A stretch of 64,000 bases of DNA from JAENVU01 sp046598395 (lineage in GTDB: Bacteria; Actinomycetota; Acidimicrobiia; IMCC26256; JAENVU01): NCBI GenBank assembly GCA_046598395.1, contig JBKJIQ010000009.1, positions 248,001-312,000 of the forward strand. Direction: 5' to 3'. This document shows positions 26,912 to 34,701 of the stretch, piece by piece. Both the position numbers and the translations under genes were made by a program. Within the stretch, counting starts at the first letter, position 1. Each line of letters starts with the position of its first letter. The notes beneath the pieces were generated by a model. The model saw only the letters and a program-made list of their open reading frames with translations. It was not told the DNA's origin and did not search any database.

Positions 26912-27685
26912 GTGGCGCCGACCGTGTACTCCGAGGTTGACGCTGATGGTTCAGCGTTCTTCGCCGAACATGGTTGGATCCTGACCCGCAGCATCGATGA
27001 CGCCGGGGCCGCGCAACTCCGAGTCTGGGTCAACGAGATCATGGCGTGGCCCGACGACGGCGACCATCTGCACTACCGAGAGATGACCGACGTGGGCCCC
27101 CGCCTGTGCCGCACCGAGAACTTCGTGCCGTTCCACGCCGATCTTCGCGCGCGGTTGACCACCGGCGCGATGGTCGAGGCCGCGAGTGCACTGCTCGGAG
27201 AACCCGCGGTCCTCTACAAGGAGAAGATTAATTACAAGGCGGCCGGCGGTGCGGGCTACGCACCCCATCAGGACGCGCCCGCGTACCGCTTCGTCGAGCG
27301 CCACGTGTCATGCATGGTTGCGATCGACGACGCCGACGCAACGAACGGTTGCCTCGAGGTTGTGTCAGGTATGCACCACACGGTGCTGCCCACCGACGAT
27401 GACGGTTGTATTCGCTCCGACCTCGTCGCAGCAATGGATTGGGACACCGTCCCGGTGTCTGCCGGCACCACGCTCTGGTTTCATTCCCGCACACCACACC
27501 GAAGCGGGCCGAACACCTCAAACCGCGATCGCCGGGCGCTGTACCCCACGTACAACGCGCGTCGGGAAGGTGACCTTCGCGAGGCATACTACCGCCAAAA
27601 ACTCGCCGAGTTCGCGGCGGCGGAGGCCGATGGTTCTCGCGTGCAGGTCTCGCTCATCAACGATTTTCAAGGACGGCCCGCATGA
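26912..27685 (+). CDS. Phytanoyl-CoA dioxygenase family Fe(II)/2-oxoglutarate oxygenase (PhnY-like)
   Basis: A 257-residue PhyH-family oxygenase. The iron ligands are H119-Q-D121 and a distal His at 196 (TPHRSGPN), followed by Arg206 suitable for 2-oxoglutarate binding. It overlaps the HD-domain gene by four bases (ATGA). A PhyH oxygenase coupled to this HD family is the arrangement of PhnY/PhnZ, where PhnY hydroxylates 2-aminoethylphosphonate and PhnZ cleaves the C-P bond. Substrate assignment here rests on that pairing. The start is GTG 26912; a second GTG twelve bases later has better spacing to the GGAGG and may be the true start. Confidence 0.85.
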   Translation: MAPTVYSEVDADGSAFFAEHGWILTRSIDDAGAAQLRVWVNEIMAWPDDGDHLHYREMTDVGPRLCRTENFVPFHADLRARLTTGAMVEAASALLGEPAVLYKEKINYKAAGGAGYAPHQDAPAYRFVERHVSCMVAIDDADATNGCLEVVSGMHHTVLPTDDDGCIRSDLVAAMDWDTVPVSAGTTLWFHSRTPHRSGPNTSNRDRRALYPTYNARREGDLREAYYRQKLAEFAAAEADGSRVQVSLINDFQGRPA

Positions 27686-28236
27686 CGCAGCCCGCGACCG
27701 TCGACGATGTGCTTTCCCTTTACGACCAGTTCGGAAATCAGAGGTACGGCGAGGACGTGACCCAAACGGCGCACGCACTCCAATGCGCGGCACTGGCCGT
27801 TACGGAACGGGCGGCCGATGCACTCGTGGCGGCTGCATTGCTCCACGACATCGGACATCTTGTGCATCTCGACGAGTCCGGCCGGGATGCCGACGCCGAT
27901 CAGATCGACGACGAACATGAGGCAATCGGTGCGCGGGTCCTCGCGCCGATTTTCGGACCTGACGTTGCCGGTCCCGTCGCGCTGCACGTCACTGCCAAGC
28001 GCTACCGGTGTGCCGTCGAGGCGGACTACTTCGCCGGGTTGTCTCCCGCGTCCGTCCGCAGCCTGGCGTTGCAAGGCGGACCGCTCACCACCGATGTCTG
28101 CGTGATCTTCGCAGCCCATCCTGCGGCCGATGCCGCGATTGCTCTTCGAGGCTGGGACGATGTCGGCAAAGTCGACGGCCTCCACGTCGGCACCATGACT
28201 GACTATCGCGACCTGCTCCAACGCCTTACTCGGTAA
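27682..28236 (+). CDS. HD-domain mixed-valent diiron oxygenase, PhnZ-like
   Basis: A 184-residue HD-domain protein. RYGEDVTQTAHALQCAALA at 21-39 is the family signature with His31; H55-D56 is the HD pair; DDEHE contributes His79, LHVTAKRY His102, and GWDD Asp159 or Asp160. These fit the six metal ligands known for PhnZ, which oxidatively cleaves 1-hydroxy-2-aminoethylphosphonate to glycine and phosphate using an Fe(II)/Fe(III) pair. The SLALQGGP segment is also typical of this subfamily. The gene is translationally coupled to the dioxygenase. Its 3' end overlaps the convergent cupin gene by 11 bases. A related substrate other than an aminophosphonate remains possible. Confidence 0.82.
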   Translation: MTQPATVDDVLSLYDQFGNQRYGEDVTQTAHALQCAALAVTERAADALVAAALLHDIGHLVHLDESGRDADADQIDDEHEAIGARVLAPIFGPDVAGPVALHVTAKRYRCAVEADYFAGLSPASVRSLALQGGPLTTDVCVIFAAHPAADAAIALRGWDDVGKVDGLHVGTMTDYRDLLQRLTR

Positions 28237-28630
28237 GGGTGCCGCCGGAGTCGGCGAACTCGTACCGAACGGCCGCGTAGTGATCCACGGCAAACACGTA
28301 CACCAACTTCAACGGTGTGGGTCCGGTGTTCTGCACGTAGTGCCAGACTCCCCCTGGCACAAATACTGCGCTCCCCGGTTCTACTGGGTGGGCGTCCTGG
28401 TCGAGGTACACGTCACCGTAACCACTGATCACGTAGTAGATCTCCGGCTCGGCGTGGCGGTGGCGGGCGCCTTCCACCGGGGCTCCTACCGGGATCTCCG
28501 CGGTGCCGACGGTCATGGCGTGGGTTGGCGTCCGATCGCCACTCACCAGCGTTCGCCAGTTGACGATTCCATCCCAGGCTTCGATCTCGACATCGCGTTC
28601 GTGCGCGACGTACGCGTTCACAATGGGCAC
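28226..28630 (-). CDS. Cupin-domain protein
   Basis: A 134-residue single-cupin protein. Cupin motif 1 is ARHRHAEPEIYYVISGYGDV (about residues 55-74) with His/Glu metal ligands, and motif 2 is PGSAVFVPGGVWHYVQN (about 85-101). Such proteins bind a metal and act as small dioxygenases, isomerases or sugar-binding regulators; the role here is not determined. The start is GTG 28630. It is divergent from the selenoprotein gene and convergent with the HD oxygenase. Confidence 0.88.
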   Translation of the reverse strand: MPIVNAYVAHERDVEIEAWDGIVNWRTLVSGDRTPTHAMTVGTAEIPVGAPVEGARHRHAEPEIYYVISGYGDVYLDQDAHPVEPGSAVFVPGGVWHYVQNTGPTPLKLVYVFAVDHYAAVRYEFADSGGTLTE

Positions 28631-28751
28631 CTACAACTCCGTTCCGCAACCAACAACGCGGAAATGATAAATCCGAGTAGACGGCCGTTCGGACATCGGG
28701 GTCGAACTTTCGCGTACGGTTCCGCCCACCAACTCAGAACCGGGAGCAATC

Positions 28752-29906
28752 ATGAACGGCGACGAAACAATGCGTGCATATTCAGCGTCGCTCGACGCGC
28801 CGGATTTCCCGGAGCCGGCGTGGGTGACACCAGTACGGCTCGCGGATGCGACTGTCGCCATCGTGACCTCCGCCGCGCTCCATACGCCGGATGACGAAGG
28901 CTTCAGCAACGACGACACCGGCTACCGGTTCATCGACCGCGGCCGTCGGGATCTTGCGCTCGGCCATTGGAGCCCCAACTTCGATCGCTCGGCATTCGCA
29001 ATGGACCTCAACGTGGTCTTCCCCATCGATCGACTCGTGGAACTCGCCGCGCTCGGCACCATCGGTGCAGTCGCCCCACGCCACGTGTCGTTTGCCGGTA
29101 ACCAACCCGACGACGTCTCTACGATCCGTCTCGACACCGGCCCGGCCGCTGCGGCGGCGCTCCACGGCGATGGTGTGGACGTGGCGATCTTCACTCCCGT
29201 CTGACCACTCTGTACGCGCACCGTGAGTGTGCTCGCGCATGTCTTCGAAGCCGCCGGAATCGCTACCGTGGTCCTGTCGTCGGTCCGCGGCGTGACCGAG
29301 AAAGTGAATCCGCCCCGCGCATTGCATTGTGAGTTTCCGCTCGGCCGACCACTCGGCCGACCGAACGACCCTGAGTTCCAGCACGATGTTCTGGCGCGAG
29401 CCCTCGCGCTGCTCGAGGTTCCCGCGGGTCCGGTACTGGTGGATTACCCGGATGTCATTGAGTCCGACGAACATCCCGCCGCATGCTCGCTTCCTCCGCG
29501 CTTCGACCCCGGTCTTCCGGCGGCCGTCGATGAAGCACGCGGCCTGCGCAAGGCGTACGAACGGACCCGCGCGCGGCGCGGAGTCACCTCAGTGGGTCGT
29601 GTGGTGGACGCTGACGGGGTGGCCGATGCCCTTGGTGTACTCGACGCAATTGCCAACGGCGCCGACTGGTCCACCGCCGGGATTCCCGAACTCAACGGGC
29701 CTGCACTCTGCCACGACATCCGCTCGTACTACGAGGAAGCTGCCATCGAGTTGGCCACGGGCCCTGCACCGGGTGGTCGCGCCATCGACGCATGGTTCCA
29801 CGAAACCACCGAGGCGGGGACCACGGTGCTCGCGGCTCGCGCCGCCATGAAGAACGCCGGCGCTCCGTTCCCGTTGTGGTTCTACATGACCCCCGCCCAC
29901 CGATAG
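28752..29906 (+). CDS. GrdB-like selenoprotein with UGA-encoded selenocysteine (U151)
   Basis: A 384-residue protein if the TGA at 29202-29204 is read as selenocysteine. Sequence on both sides is in the same frame and reads continuously: DGVDVAIFTPV-U-PLCTRTVSVLAHVFEAAG, giving a UxxC redox motif (U151, C154). It then runs into VVLSSVRGVTEKVNPPRALH and CEFPLGRPLGRPNDPEFQHD, which match the glycine/sarcosine/betaine/D-proline reductase selenoprotein B family, where Sec or Cys occupies this position. A hairpin meeting the bacterial SECIS rules follows the UGA. The ATG at 28752 has GGGAG upstream. In aerobic actinomycetes the family's reaction is unknown; a thiol/selenol reductase role is inferred. 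The alternative is a nonsense mutation of a UxxC/CxxC codon, giving a 150-residue fragment. The selenium machinery is not in this window. Confidence 0.8.
29216..29232 (+). promoter_or_regulatory. Candidate bacterial SECIS hairpin
   Basis: Directly after the in-frame UGA, GCGCAC (29216-29221) pairs with GTGTGC (29227-29232), six pairs with one G-U, closing a 5-base loop CGTGA. The loop has G in its second position followed by U, and begins 17 bases after the UGA. These values lie within the published bSECIS consensus (G among the first two loop bases, 16-37 bases from the UGA). It would recruit SelB. Confidence 0.65.
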
Positions 29907-30038
29907 CTTCGAACGGTTCACCGGACTCCGCCGATGAACGGCGAGCGTCCAGCCCGGAAGACTTGGGACGTACGGTCCTACCCACCCCAAGCGCACCTAG
30001 GTACGGTAACGAGAGATGGTCTTTCCAAGGAGGAACCA

Positions 30039-30515
30039 ATGGCTGGCAAACGACGAGACACCAACGGCATCGAAGCCCTGCTCGACCGACTGGGCACGGC
30101 GACCGATCAGCTCACGAAGGCGTCCGAGAAGCAGGCCCGCGAGATCGACCGGCAACTGAAGCGACTCGTGGACCGCGGTGAAGCCTCGACGGAGCGCCTC
30201 TTGAAGGCAATCGACAAGGAGATCCGGTCCCAGATCGCGGGTTTGCGGCGCGAGTTGCGCGATGTGGAGCGGCGTGTCGCCGACATGCGTGCCGCCGGCG
30301 TGAAACAGATGTCGGCCAAGAAGGCTCCCGCAGAAGAGGCTCCCGCGAAGCAGTCGGCCACCACGAAGCGCCCCACCAAGAAGGTGACTGCGAAAAAGGC
30401 GACCGCTAAGAAGACTCCCGCGAAGAAGTCGGTTGCCAAGAAGCGCCCGGCGAAGAAGACATCAGCCACCAAGACTGCCGGCCGGGCTCCCGTCGCGAAG
30501 CGCGCGGTGGGCTGA
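30039..30515 (+). CDS. Coiled-coil protein with histone H1-like lysine/alanine-rich tail
   Basis: A 158-residue protein with a strong ribosome site (AAGGAGG) before ATG 30039. Residues 10-90 form a charged helical coil (LLDRLGTATDQLTKASEKQA, ELRDVERRVADMRAAG). Residues 95-158 are repeats of AKK, PAKK and TAKK triplets like the tails of histone H1, HupB or phasin PhaF. Such tails bind DNA or polyanions non-specifically. A nucleoid or storage-granule association is inferred. A long inverted repeat follows as a terminator. Confidence 0.8.
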   Translation: MAGKRRDTNGIEALLDRLGTATDQLTKASEKQAREIDRQLKRLVDRGEASTERLLKAIDKEIRSQIAGLRRELRDVERRVADMRAAGVKQMSAKKAPAEEAPAKQSATTKRPTKKVTAKKATAKKTPAKKSVAKKRPAKKTSATKTAGRAPVAKRAVG

Positions 30516-30519
30516 GTTC

Positions 30520-30567
30520 GGCGTCGGTCACAACACCGTGACGATCGATACCCCACTGACCGACGCC
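30520..30567. terminator. Hairpin terminator after the lysine-rich gene
   Basis: A perfect 11-bp inverted repeat, GGCGTCGGTCA / TGACCGACGCC, separated by 26 bases, begins five bases after the stop codon. The long loop lowers confidence. Confidence 0.5.
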
Positions 30568-31012
30568 CGCGCTCGTACGCGCGATCAAAGGTGCAGGACG
30601 CGCCGATAGCGACCATCTACCCGAGCGGAGTACTCCGACCGGATTCGCCGGATCTCAGCGTGAATCGCTTTGCGTTCGTTGCGTGGTTGCGACACCGCCA
30701 AAGACCACATCGGGGACTTCGATCGTCGACGTGCATGATGTCGCGGCAGGTATCGAGCGCGCCCTCGAAATCCCCGGGCGATGGTTCGCCCGACGGTGAC
30801 CACGCCCGGATCGTCCAAAGTTCCTGCGAGGCGGTCCCACCCCGGAGTCGTGACACCGAAGTTCCGTATCGGTTCGAGCGCGGAGCAAAGCGTGGCCGAA
30901 GCGGACGGCCGATTGCCAGGTTCCCTGGTACGGTGCGGCTGCCTGGTTCGTTCGGGCAGCCGTTCTCTATTCCGCTGATGCGTTCATGGTCGGCGAAGCC
31001 AAAGGAGCCCTC
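30568..31012. other. Gap without a convincing gene
   Basis: About 445 bases with no frame that looks like a conserved protein. On the minus strand, short pieces such as IEVPDVVFGGVATTQ and SEYSARVDGRYRRVL occur in different frames and could be remnants of a decayed gene, but no family is recognisable. Confidence 0.4.
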
Positions 31013-31129
31013 ATGGGCGACAAGTCCCCGAAGAAGAACGACGCAAAGAAGCCGTCGAAATCCATCAAGGAAAAGCGCGCCGACAAGCACGCGAAGAAGG
31101 GCGAGAAGCGCGGAGCAATGGGCGGCTAG
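31013..31129 (+). CDS. Very small lysine-rich protein, 38 aa
   Basis: A short gene with AAGGAG seven bases before the ATG. The product begins MGDKSPKKNDAKKPSKSIKE and ends KGEKRGAMGG; it is almost half Lys/Arg and has no hydrophobic core. Tiny basic MGDKSPK-type proteins recur in actinomycetes. The function is unknown; nucleic-acid binding is plausible from charge. It lies between a lysine-rich coiled-coil gene and the PPOX operon. Confidence 0.7.
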   Translation: MGDKSPKKNDAKKPSKSIKEKRADKHAKKGEKRGAMGG

Positions 31130-31173
31130 CTGCGCCAAGCCAGGCGAGAGCTTCGGCGTCTACCCTCTGGCCG

Positions 31174-31602
31174 ATGGAAACCGCCACGGCCATCGAGTTC
31201 GTACGCGCGCAGCGCCAAGGGGTCCTCACAACCATTCGTCGCGATGGCCGACCGCAACTCTCGAACATCGTCTACACGGTGGATGAGGCCGGGATAATCC
31301 GGATCTCGATCACGGCCGACCGGGCCAAGGCCAAGAACCTCATACGTGATCCGCGCGCTTCGCTCTACGTGACCAGTCAGGACTTTTGGTCCTACGCCGT
31401 CGTGGAAGGGTCCGCAGATCTCTCTCCGGTGGCCGCCACCCCAAACGACCCGACCGCCGACGAGCTCGTCGCGATCTACCAAGCCGTATCCGGCGAGCAC
31501 CCCAACTGGGACGGGTACCGAGCCGCGATGGTGGCCGACAGTCGCCTCGTAGTCCGCCTCACGCCCACGAGTGCTTATGGGATGCTGCCCGGGGAGGGCT
31601 AG
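31174..31602 (+). CDS. PPOX-class (pyridoxamine oxidase fold) F420-dependent enzyme
   Basis: A 142-residue split-barrel flavin/deazaflavin protein. TATAIEFVRAQRQGVLTTIR and DGRPQLSNIVYTVDE at residues 3-38 form the typical N-terminal strand pair, then ISITADRAKAKNLIRDPRAS with the cofactor-phosphate-binding basic residues, and DFWSYAVVEGSADL. Actinobacterial proteins of this length are usually F420-dependent reductases or F420-binding proteins. It is first of three tightly spaced genes; the next starts two bases after its stop. Confidence 0.85.
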   Translation: METATAIEFVRAQRQGVLTTIRRDGRPQLSNIVYTVDEAGIIRISITADRAKAKNLIRDPRASLYVTSQDFWSYAVVEGSADLSPVAATPNDPTADELVAIYQAVSGEHPNWDGYRAAMVADSRLVVRLTPTSAYGMLPGEG

Positions 31603-31604
31603 CG

Positions 31605-31991
31605 ATGACGGTCACGGGGTTGGCGAATCTGGCCGTGCAAGTGTCGGACCTCGACACTGCGTGTGCGTTCTACGAGCGGGCCGGGGCCGAGGTGCGCGAC
31701 CGTCTGTCGTGGCGCAACGGCGAGAGGGCCGACGTGTTCCTCGGACCGGTGATGATCACGCTCTTCACCCGAGCGATCTACCGCGACGACGTCATGCTGC
31801 CCGACGATTGCTTTCTCCACCCCGCACTCTTCACCGATGACCTCGACGCGGAACTCGTGGGACACGACGTCATCTGGGGCCCCGAGATCGTGGAGGGCGC
31901 CTTCGGACGGCGCCGGATCGCCTTCGTGAACGCGCCCGGCGGGATCAGACTCGAGTTCATGGAGCAGCTCGATGCGAGTGAGCCATCATGA
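31605..31991 (+). CDS. VOC-superfamily (glyoxalase/dioxygenase fold) protein
   Basis: A 128-residue single-chain VOC protein: LANLAVQVSDLDTACAFYER opens the first beta-alpha-beta unit and RIAFVNAPGGIRLEFMEQL closes the second, with the terminal Glu a usual metal ligand. The first-unit ligand position carries Asn or Ala instead of His (LANLAVQV), so metal binding may be altered. It is coupled to its neighbours: 2 bases from the PPOX gene and a 4-base overlap with the oxidoreductase. The three probably serve one modification or degradation step. Confidence 0.82.
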   Translation: MTVTGLANLAVQVSDLDTACAFYERAGAEVRDRLSWRNGERADVFLGPVMITLFTRAIYRDDVMLPDDCFLHPALFTDDLDAELVGHDVIWGPEIVEGAFGRRRIAFVNAPGGIRLEFMEQLDASEPS

Positions 31992-33079
31992 GCTTCACGC
32001 CGTATGACCGCCCGGTACGCGCGGCGTTCGTCGGGCTGGGACGGATCTACGACCTCAACGTGCGAGCATACGTGAACAACCCCGACGTCGAGGTCGTGGC
32101 GCTGGTCGACCCGAGTGAAGACCGCCGTTCCGAACGCCGGCGAGACTGGCCGGCTGCCCAAACGTTCGCATCGGTCGCCGAGCTCGCGGCCAGCGGGCTC
32201 GACGTGGACACGGTGGAAGCGCTGCTGCCGATTCCGCTCCACGTCGAAGGCGTCATCGAACTCCTGGCGAACGGCTGGCACGTCAATCTACAAAAACCCA
32301 TGTGCAACGACCTCGCCTCCGCGCAACGCATGCTCGACGCCGCTCGTGCGAACGACTGCGTACTGCGGGTAATGGAGAACTACCTGTTCTATGAGCCGCT
32401 CCGTCAGCTCAAGGCAACGGTGGAGTCCGGCGAGATCGGCGAGGTGAACGGTTACCACCTGAAGATGGTCGCAAGTTCGCGTGGCGGCTGGGAGGTGCCT
32501 GCGAGCAGTTACGAATGGCAGTTCCTGCAGATGCGTTACGGCCGCGGCATCCTGGTGTTCGACGATGGTTGGCACAAGTTGTCGACGGCCCTCTGGCTGT
32601 TCGGACCCATTCGGGAAGTACGCGCCTGGATCGGCGGGACCGAGGTCGTACCCGGTGTGGAAATCGATGCACCGACCACGCTCACCTGGGAGCACACCAG
32701 CGGGATTCGCGGGGTCTGGGACATCACCCTGGCGACCGATATGTACCTCCGCTCCGACTACTACACCAACGACGAGCGCTGGGAGGTCACCGGTCGCCGC
32801 GGCTTCGCACGCGTCAACCGCTGCACCGGCCGCGGCATCCAACAGCCGAGTCTCGAGGTCTACGTCGACGGTGAAATGCGCAGTTACCACGCGCTCGACG
32901 ACGACTGGGCGAGCAGTTTCCGCGACTCGGGTCGCCACTGGCTCCGCTGGCTCCGGAGCGGCGAGGGACCACTGCTGTGGAGCGGGAATGAGGCAGTCGA
33001 CGTACTGCGCTTTGCGCTCGCGGCCTATGCGAGCAGCGATGCGGGCGGAGTGGGCATCGATCCGGCCACGGTGACCTAG
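31988..33079 (+). CDS. Gfo/Idh/MocA-family oxidoreductase
   Basis: A 363-residue NAD(P)-dependent dehydrogenase. The Rossmann start AAFVGLGRIYDLNVRAYVNN (residues 12-31) contains a reduced GxGxx motif. At about residue 103 the family's EKP motif appears as QKPMC. Further on GWHKLSTALWLFGPI gives the His of the conserved GxHxxD-like motif without the Asp. Altered EKP/H motifs suggest a sugar or inositol-type substrate and possibly changed chemistry. The ATGA overlap with the VOC gene and a hairpin right after the stop mark it as the last gene of the operon. Confidence 0.87.
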   Translation: MSFTPYDRPVRAAFVGLGRIYDLNVRAYVNNPDVEVVALVDPSEDRRSERRRDWPAAQTFASVAELAASGLDVDTVEALLPIPLHVEGVIELLANGWHVNLQKPMCNDLASAQRMLDAARANDCVLRVMENYLFYEPLRQLKATVESGEIGEVNGYHLKMVASSRGGWEVPASSYEWQFLQMRYGRGILVFDDGWHKLSTALWLFGPIREVRAWIGGTEVVPGVEIDAPTTLTWEHTSGIRGVWDITLATDMYLRSDYYTNDERWEVTGRRGFARVNRCTGRGIQQPSLEVYVDGEMRSYHALDDDWASSFRDSGRHWLRWLRSGEGPLLWSGNEAVDVLRFALAAYASSDAGGVGIDPATVT

Positions 33080-33096
33080 AGCGCTCACGGAGCGCT
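33080..33096. terminator. Short hairpin terminator
   Basis: AGCGCTC-ACG-GAGCGCT, a perfect 7-bp stem with a 3-base loop starting the base after the oxidoreductase stop codon, followed by TTGATCC rather than a full T-run. Confidence 0.6.
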
Positions 33097-33237
33097 TGAT
33101 CCACTGTTGGTTGCACCGGGCGAGCGGGGTATCCACCACGGTGGCCCATCCGGTTCCTACGATGAAGCCGCGGGCGGAGCCGTGTGGCGATCGCATTCGA
33201 TCGACGGATCCCGCCCACTGAGCAAACGGAGGGCACC

Positions 33238-33525
33238 ATGCGTGCAATCACTGTCTCCCGCATCACCGGGCTCACCGCGTTGACTGCGTTCGGGATCCTC
33301 GCACCGCTGACCATCGCGGGTGCCGCGCAATACCCGAACGGTGGCCCGCCTCCTGAGGTGAGTCCCAACCGAGAACCGACCGCGGTAGCGAACAAGACCG
33401 CGGTAAAACCGACGACGCTTCCGCTCACCGGTACCGACGTCGCGGAACTCGTGGCCATCGGTGGCGCGGCCGTTGGGGCAGGGCTCGTGATGACCCGACG
33501 CTCTCGACACCGCACTCCGGCCTAG
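33238..33525 (+). CDS. Small LPxTG-anchored surface protein
   Basis: A 95-residue exported protein. The signal peptide (residues 1-30) ends near AGAA, and a short Pro-rich exposed region of about 30 residues follows. A complete cell-wall sorting signal comes last: LPLTG at 61-65, hydrophobic VAELVAIGGAAVGAGLVM, then a basic tail RRSRHR. Sortase would cleave LPLT/G and link it to the wall. The mature exposed part is very short, as in minor surface or pilus-linked peptides. The ribosome site GGAGGG lies before ATG 33238. Confidence 0.8.
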   Translation: MRAITVSRITGLTALTAFGILAPLTIAGAAQYPNGGPPPEVSPNREPTAVANKTAVKPTTLPLTGTDVAELVAIGGAAVGAGLVMTRRSRHRTPA

Positions 33526-33535
33526 ACGTCACTTC

Positions 33536-33952
33536 ATGACGACACGGATCGTCGAGACGATCGTCGGTGTCGATTGGACCAAGGCCAAGGCCGACCTCAC
33601 TGCCGACGAGTTCGACAACGGTCGATCAGCTGCAGCGCTGGAGCGGGCGTTCGCCAACGCAACGTATGTTGCCATCGCATGGCACGACCACGCCGTGGTC
33701 GGCATGGCCCGGCTGCTCTCCGACGGCGTGTGCAACGCATACCTCATCGATGTGTGGACGTACTCGACCCACCGCCGGCGCGGCATCGCGACTGCGATGA
33801 TTCGTCGTCTGTGTGATCGCGTTCCCGGCCAACACATCGGCTTGCAAACCGACGACGCCCAAGCGCTCTACGCGTCCCTTGGTTTCAAACCCCAACCTCA
33901 GTTCATGGGGCTCGTCGTCGGGACGTGGCTCGACAACTCCGCCAACCGTTGA
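33536..33952 (+). CDS. GNAT-family N-acetyltransferase
   Basis: A 138-residue acetyltransferase. AIAWHDHAVVGMARLLSDG is the beta3-beta4 region, DVWTYSTHRRRGIATAMIRR gives the acetyl-CoA pyrophosphate loop (R/Q-x-x-G-x-A pattern R-R-G-I-A), and ALYASLGFKPQPQFMGLVV the C-terminal strand. It transfers acetyl from acetyl-CoA to an unknown amine. It lies ten bases after the LPxTG gene and may be co-transcribed with it. Confidence 0.88.
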   Translation: MTTRIVETIVGVDWTKAKADLTADEFDNGRSAAALERAFANATYVAIAWHDHAVVGMARLLSDGVCNAYLIDVWTYSTHRRRGIATAMIRRLCDRVPGQHIGLQTDDAQALYASLGFKPQPQFMGLVVGTWLDNSANR

Positions 33953-34080
33953 ACCACGTTGAGCACCGACCCCGGATCGAACGATTCGAGAAACAGACTG
34001 CACGCCAGCGCCGAGTGGCCTGATCCGTCCGTAAACTTCGCAGTCGAACATAATGCCGACGCCGCGAGAGGAGGCCACGC

Positions 34081-34374
34081 ATGGTCGGTCCCAGGAAGAC
34101 CCCCACTGACGACGCGTATCCCGTGAGCGACGCCGAGCTCACGAAACAGGCCTTGGCCGCGAACCGCGATGCTCCAATGGAGAATGCCGTGCCGTTCGCC
34201 AGCGTCATCGACCCTGGCGGCGGCGCCGCGTTGCCTGCGTGGTACATGCCCGCACCGATGAGCGGCGGACCCCGTCTGCGCGGCTGGCGCCGAGGCACGG
34301 TTCTGCTCTTCATCGTGTCGCTGCTGGTCATCGAAGCCGCGGGGCTTTGCAGCACCTACGGCCAGATCATCTGA
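34081..34374 (+). CDS. Small single-pass membrane protein, 97 aa
   Basis: Starts at ATG 34081 behind a good ribosome site (GAGGAGG). The first 70 residues are hydrophilic and Pro-rich (VGPRKTPTDDAYPVSDAELT...PAWYMPAPMSGGPRLRGWRRG), and the end is one membrane helix, TVLLFIVSLLVIEAAGLC. A basic RGWRR before the helix predicts a cytoplasmic N-terminus. No family was recognised. Confidence 0.7.
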   Translation: MVGPRKTPTDDAYPVSDAELTKQALAANRDAPMENAVPFASVIDPGGGAALPAWYMPAPMSGGPRLRGWRRGTVLLFIVSLLVIEAAGLCSTYGQII

Positions 34375-34408
34375 CATCACGTTCACCGAGCGTGCAAGAG
34401 TGCACGGC

Positions 34409-34638
34409 ATGGCAGCACTAGCCTCAGACGCGCGACCCGACCTCGACGCGGGGAACTTCTCGCTCTGGCTCACGGGCCTGCAGGTCGCGCTACGCAACGA
34501 GGGCGATTCGGATGTGCAGTCGATGCCGCCGCGACCTATCTCCGCGACCACCGTGGCGATCTCCCGCCCGAGGCGGTTCCCGCCAATCCAACCCAGTTGG
34601 CGGTGCGGGCAATCGTGATGTGCGACGAAGTTCTCTAG
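34409..34638 (+). pseudogene. Remnant of a YkgJ-type cysteine-cluster protein
   Basis: The first frame reads DLDAGNFSLWLTGLQVALRN and EGDSDV, the usual N-terminus of small Fe-S/zinc-chelating YkgJ-family proteins that continue into a cysteine cluster. Here the cysteine-rich centre is gone: near 34515 another frame takes over with DAAATYLRDHRGDLPPEAVP and ANPTQLAVRAIVMCDEVL, which looks like the family C-terminus. An out-of-frame internal deletion is inferred. Confidence 0.55.
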
Positions 34639-34701
34639 GTGTGATGACCGGGCAGCCCACGCGACGGGCGTCGCTTCCGATCCGTCGTCAGCGCCAAGGC
34701 A

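Noticed and set aside
30617..31138. Minus-strand frame across the 30.6-31.1 kb gap
   Set aside because: It is antisense to the small lysine-rich gene and has no domain or ribosome site.
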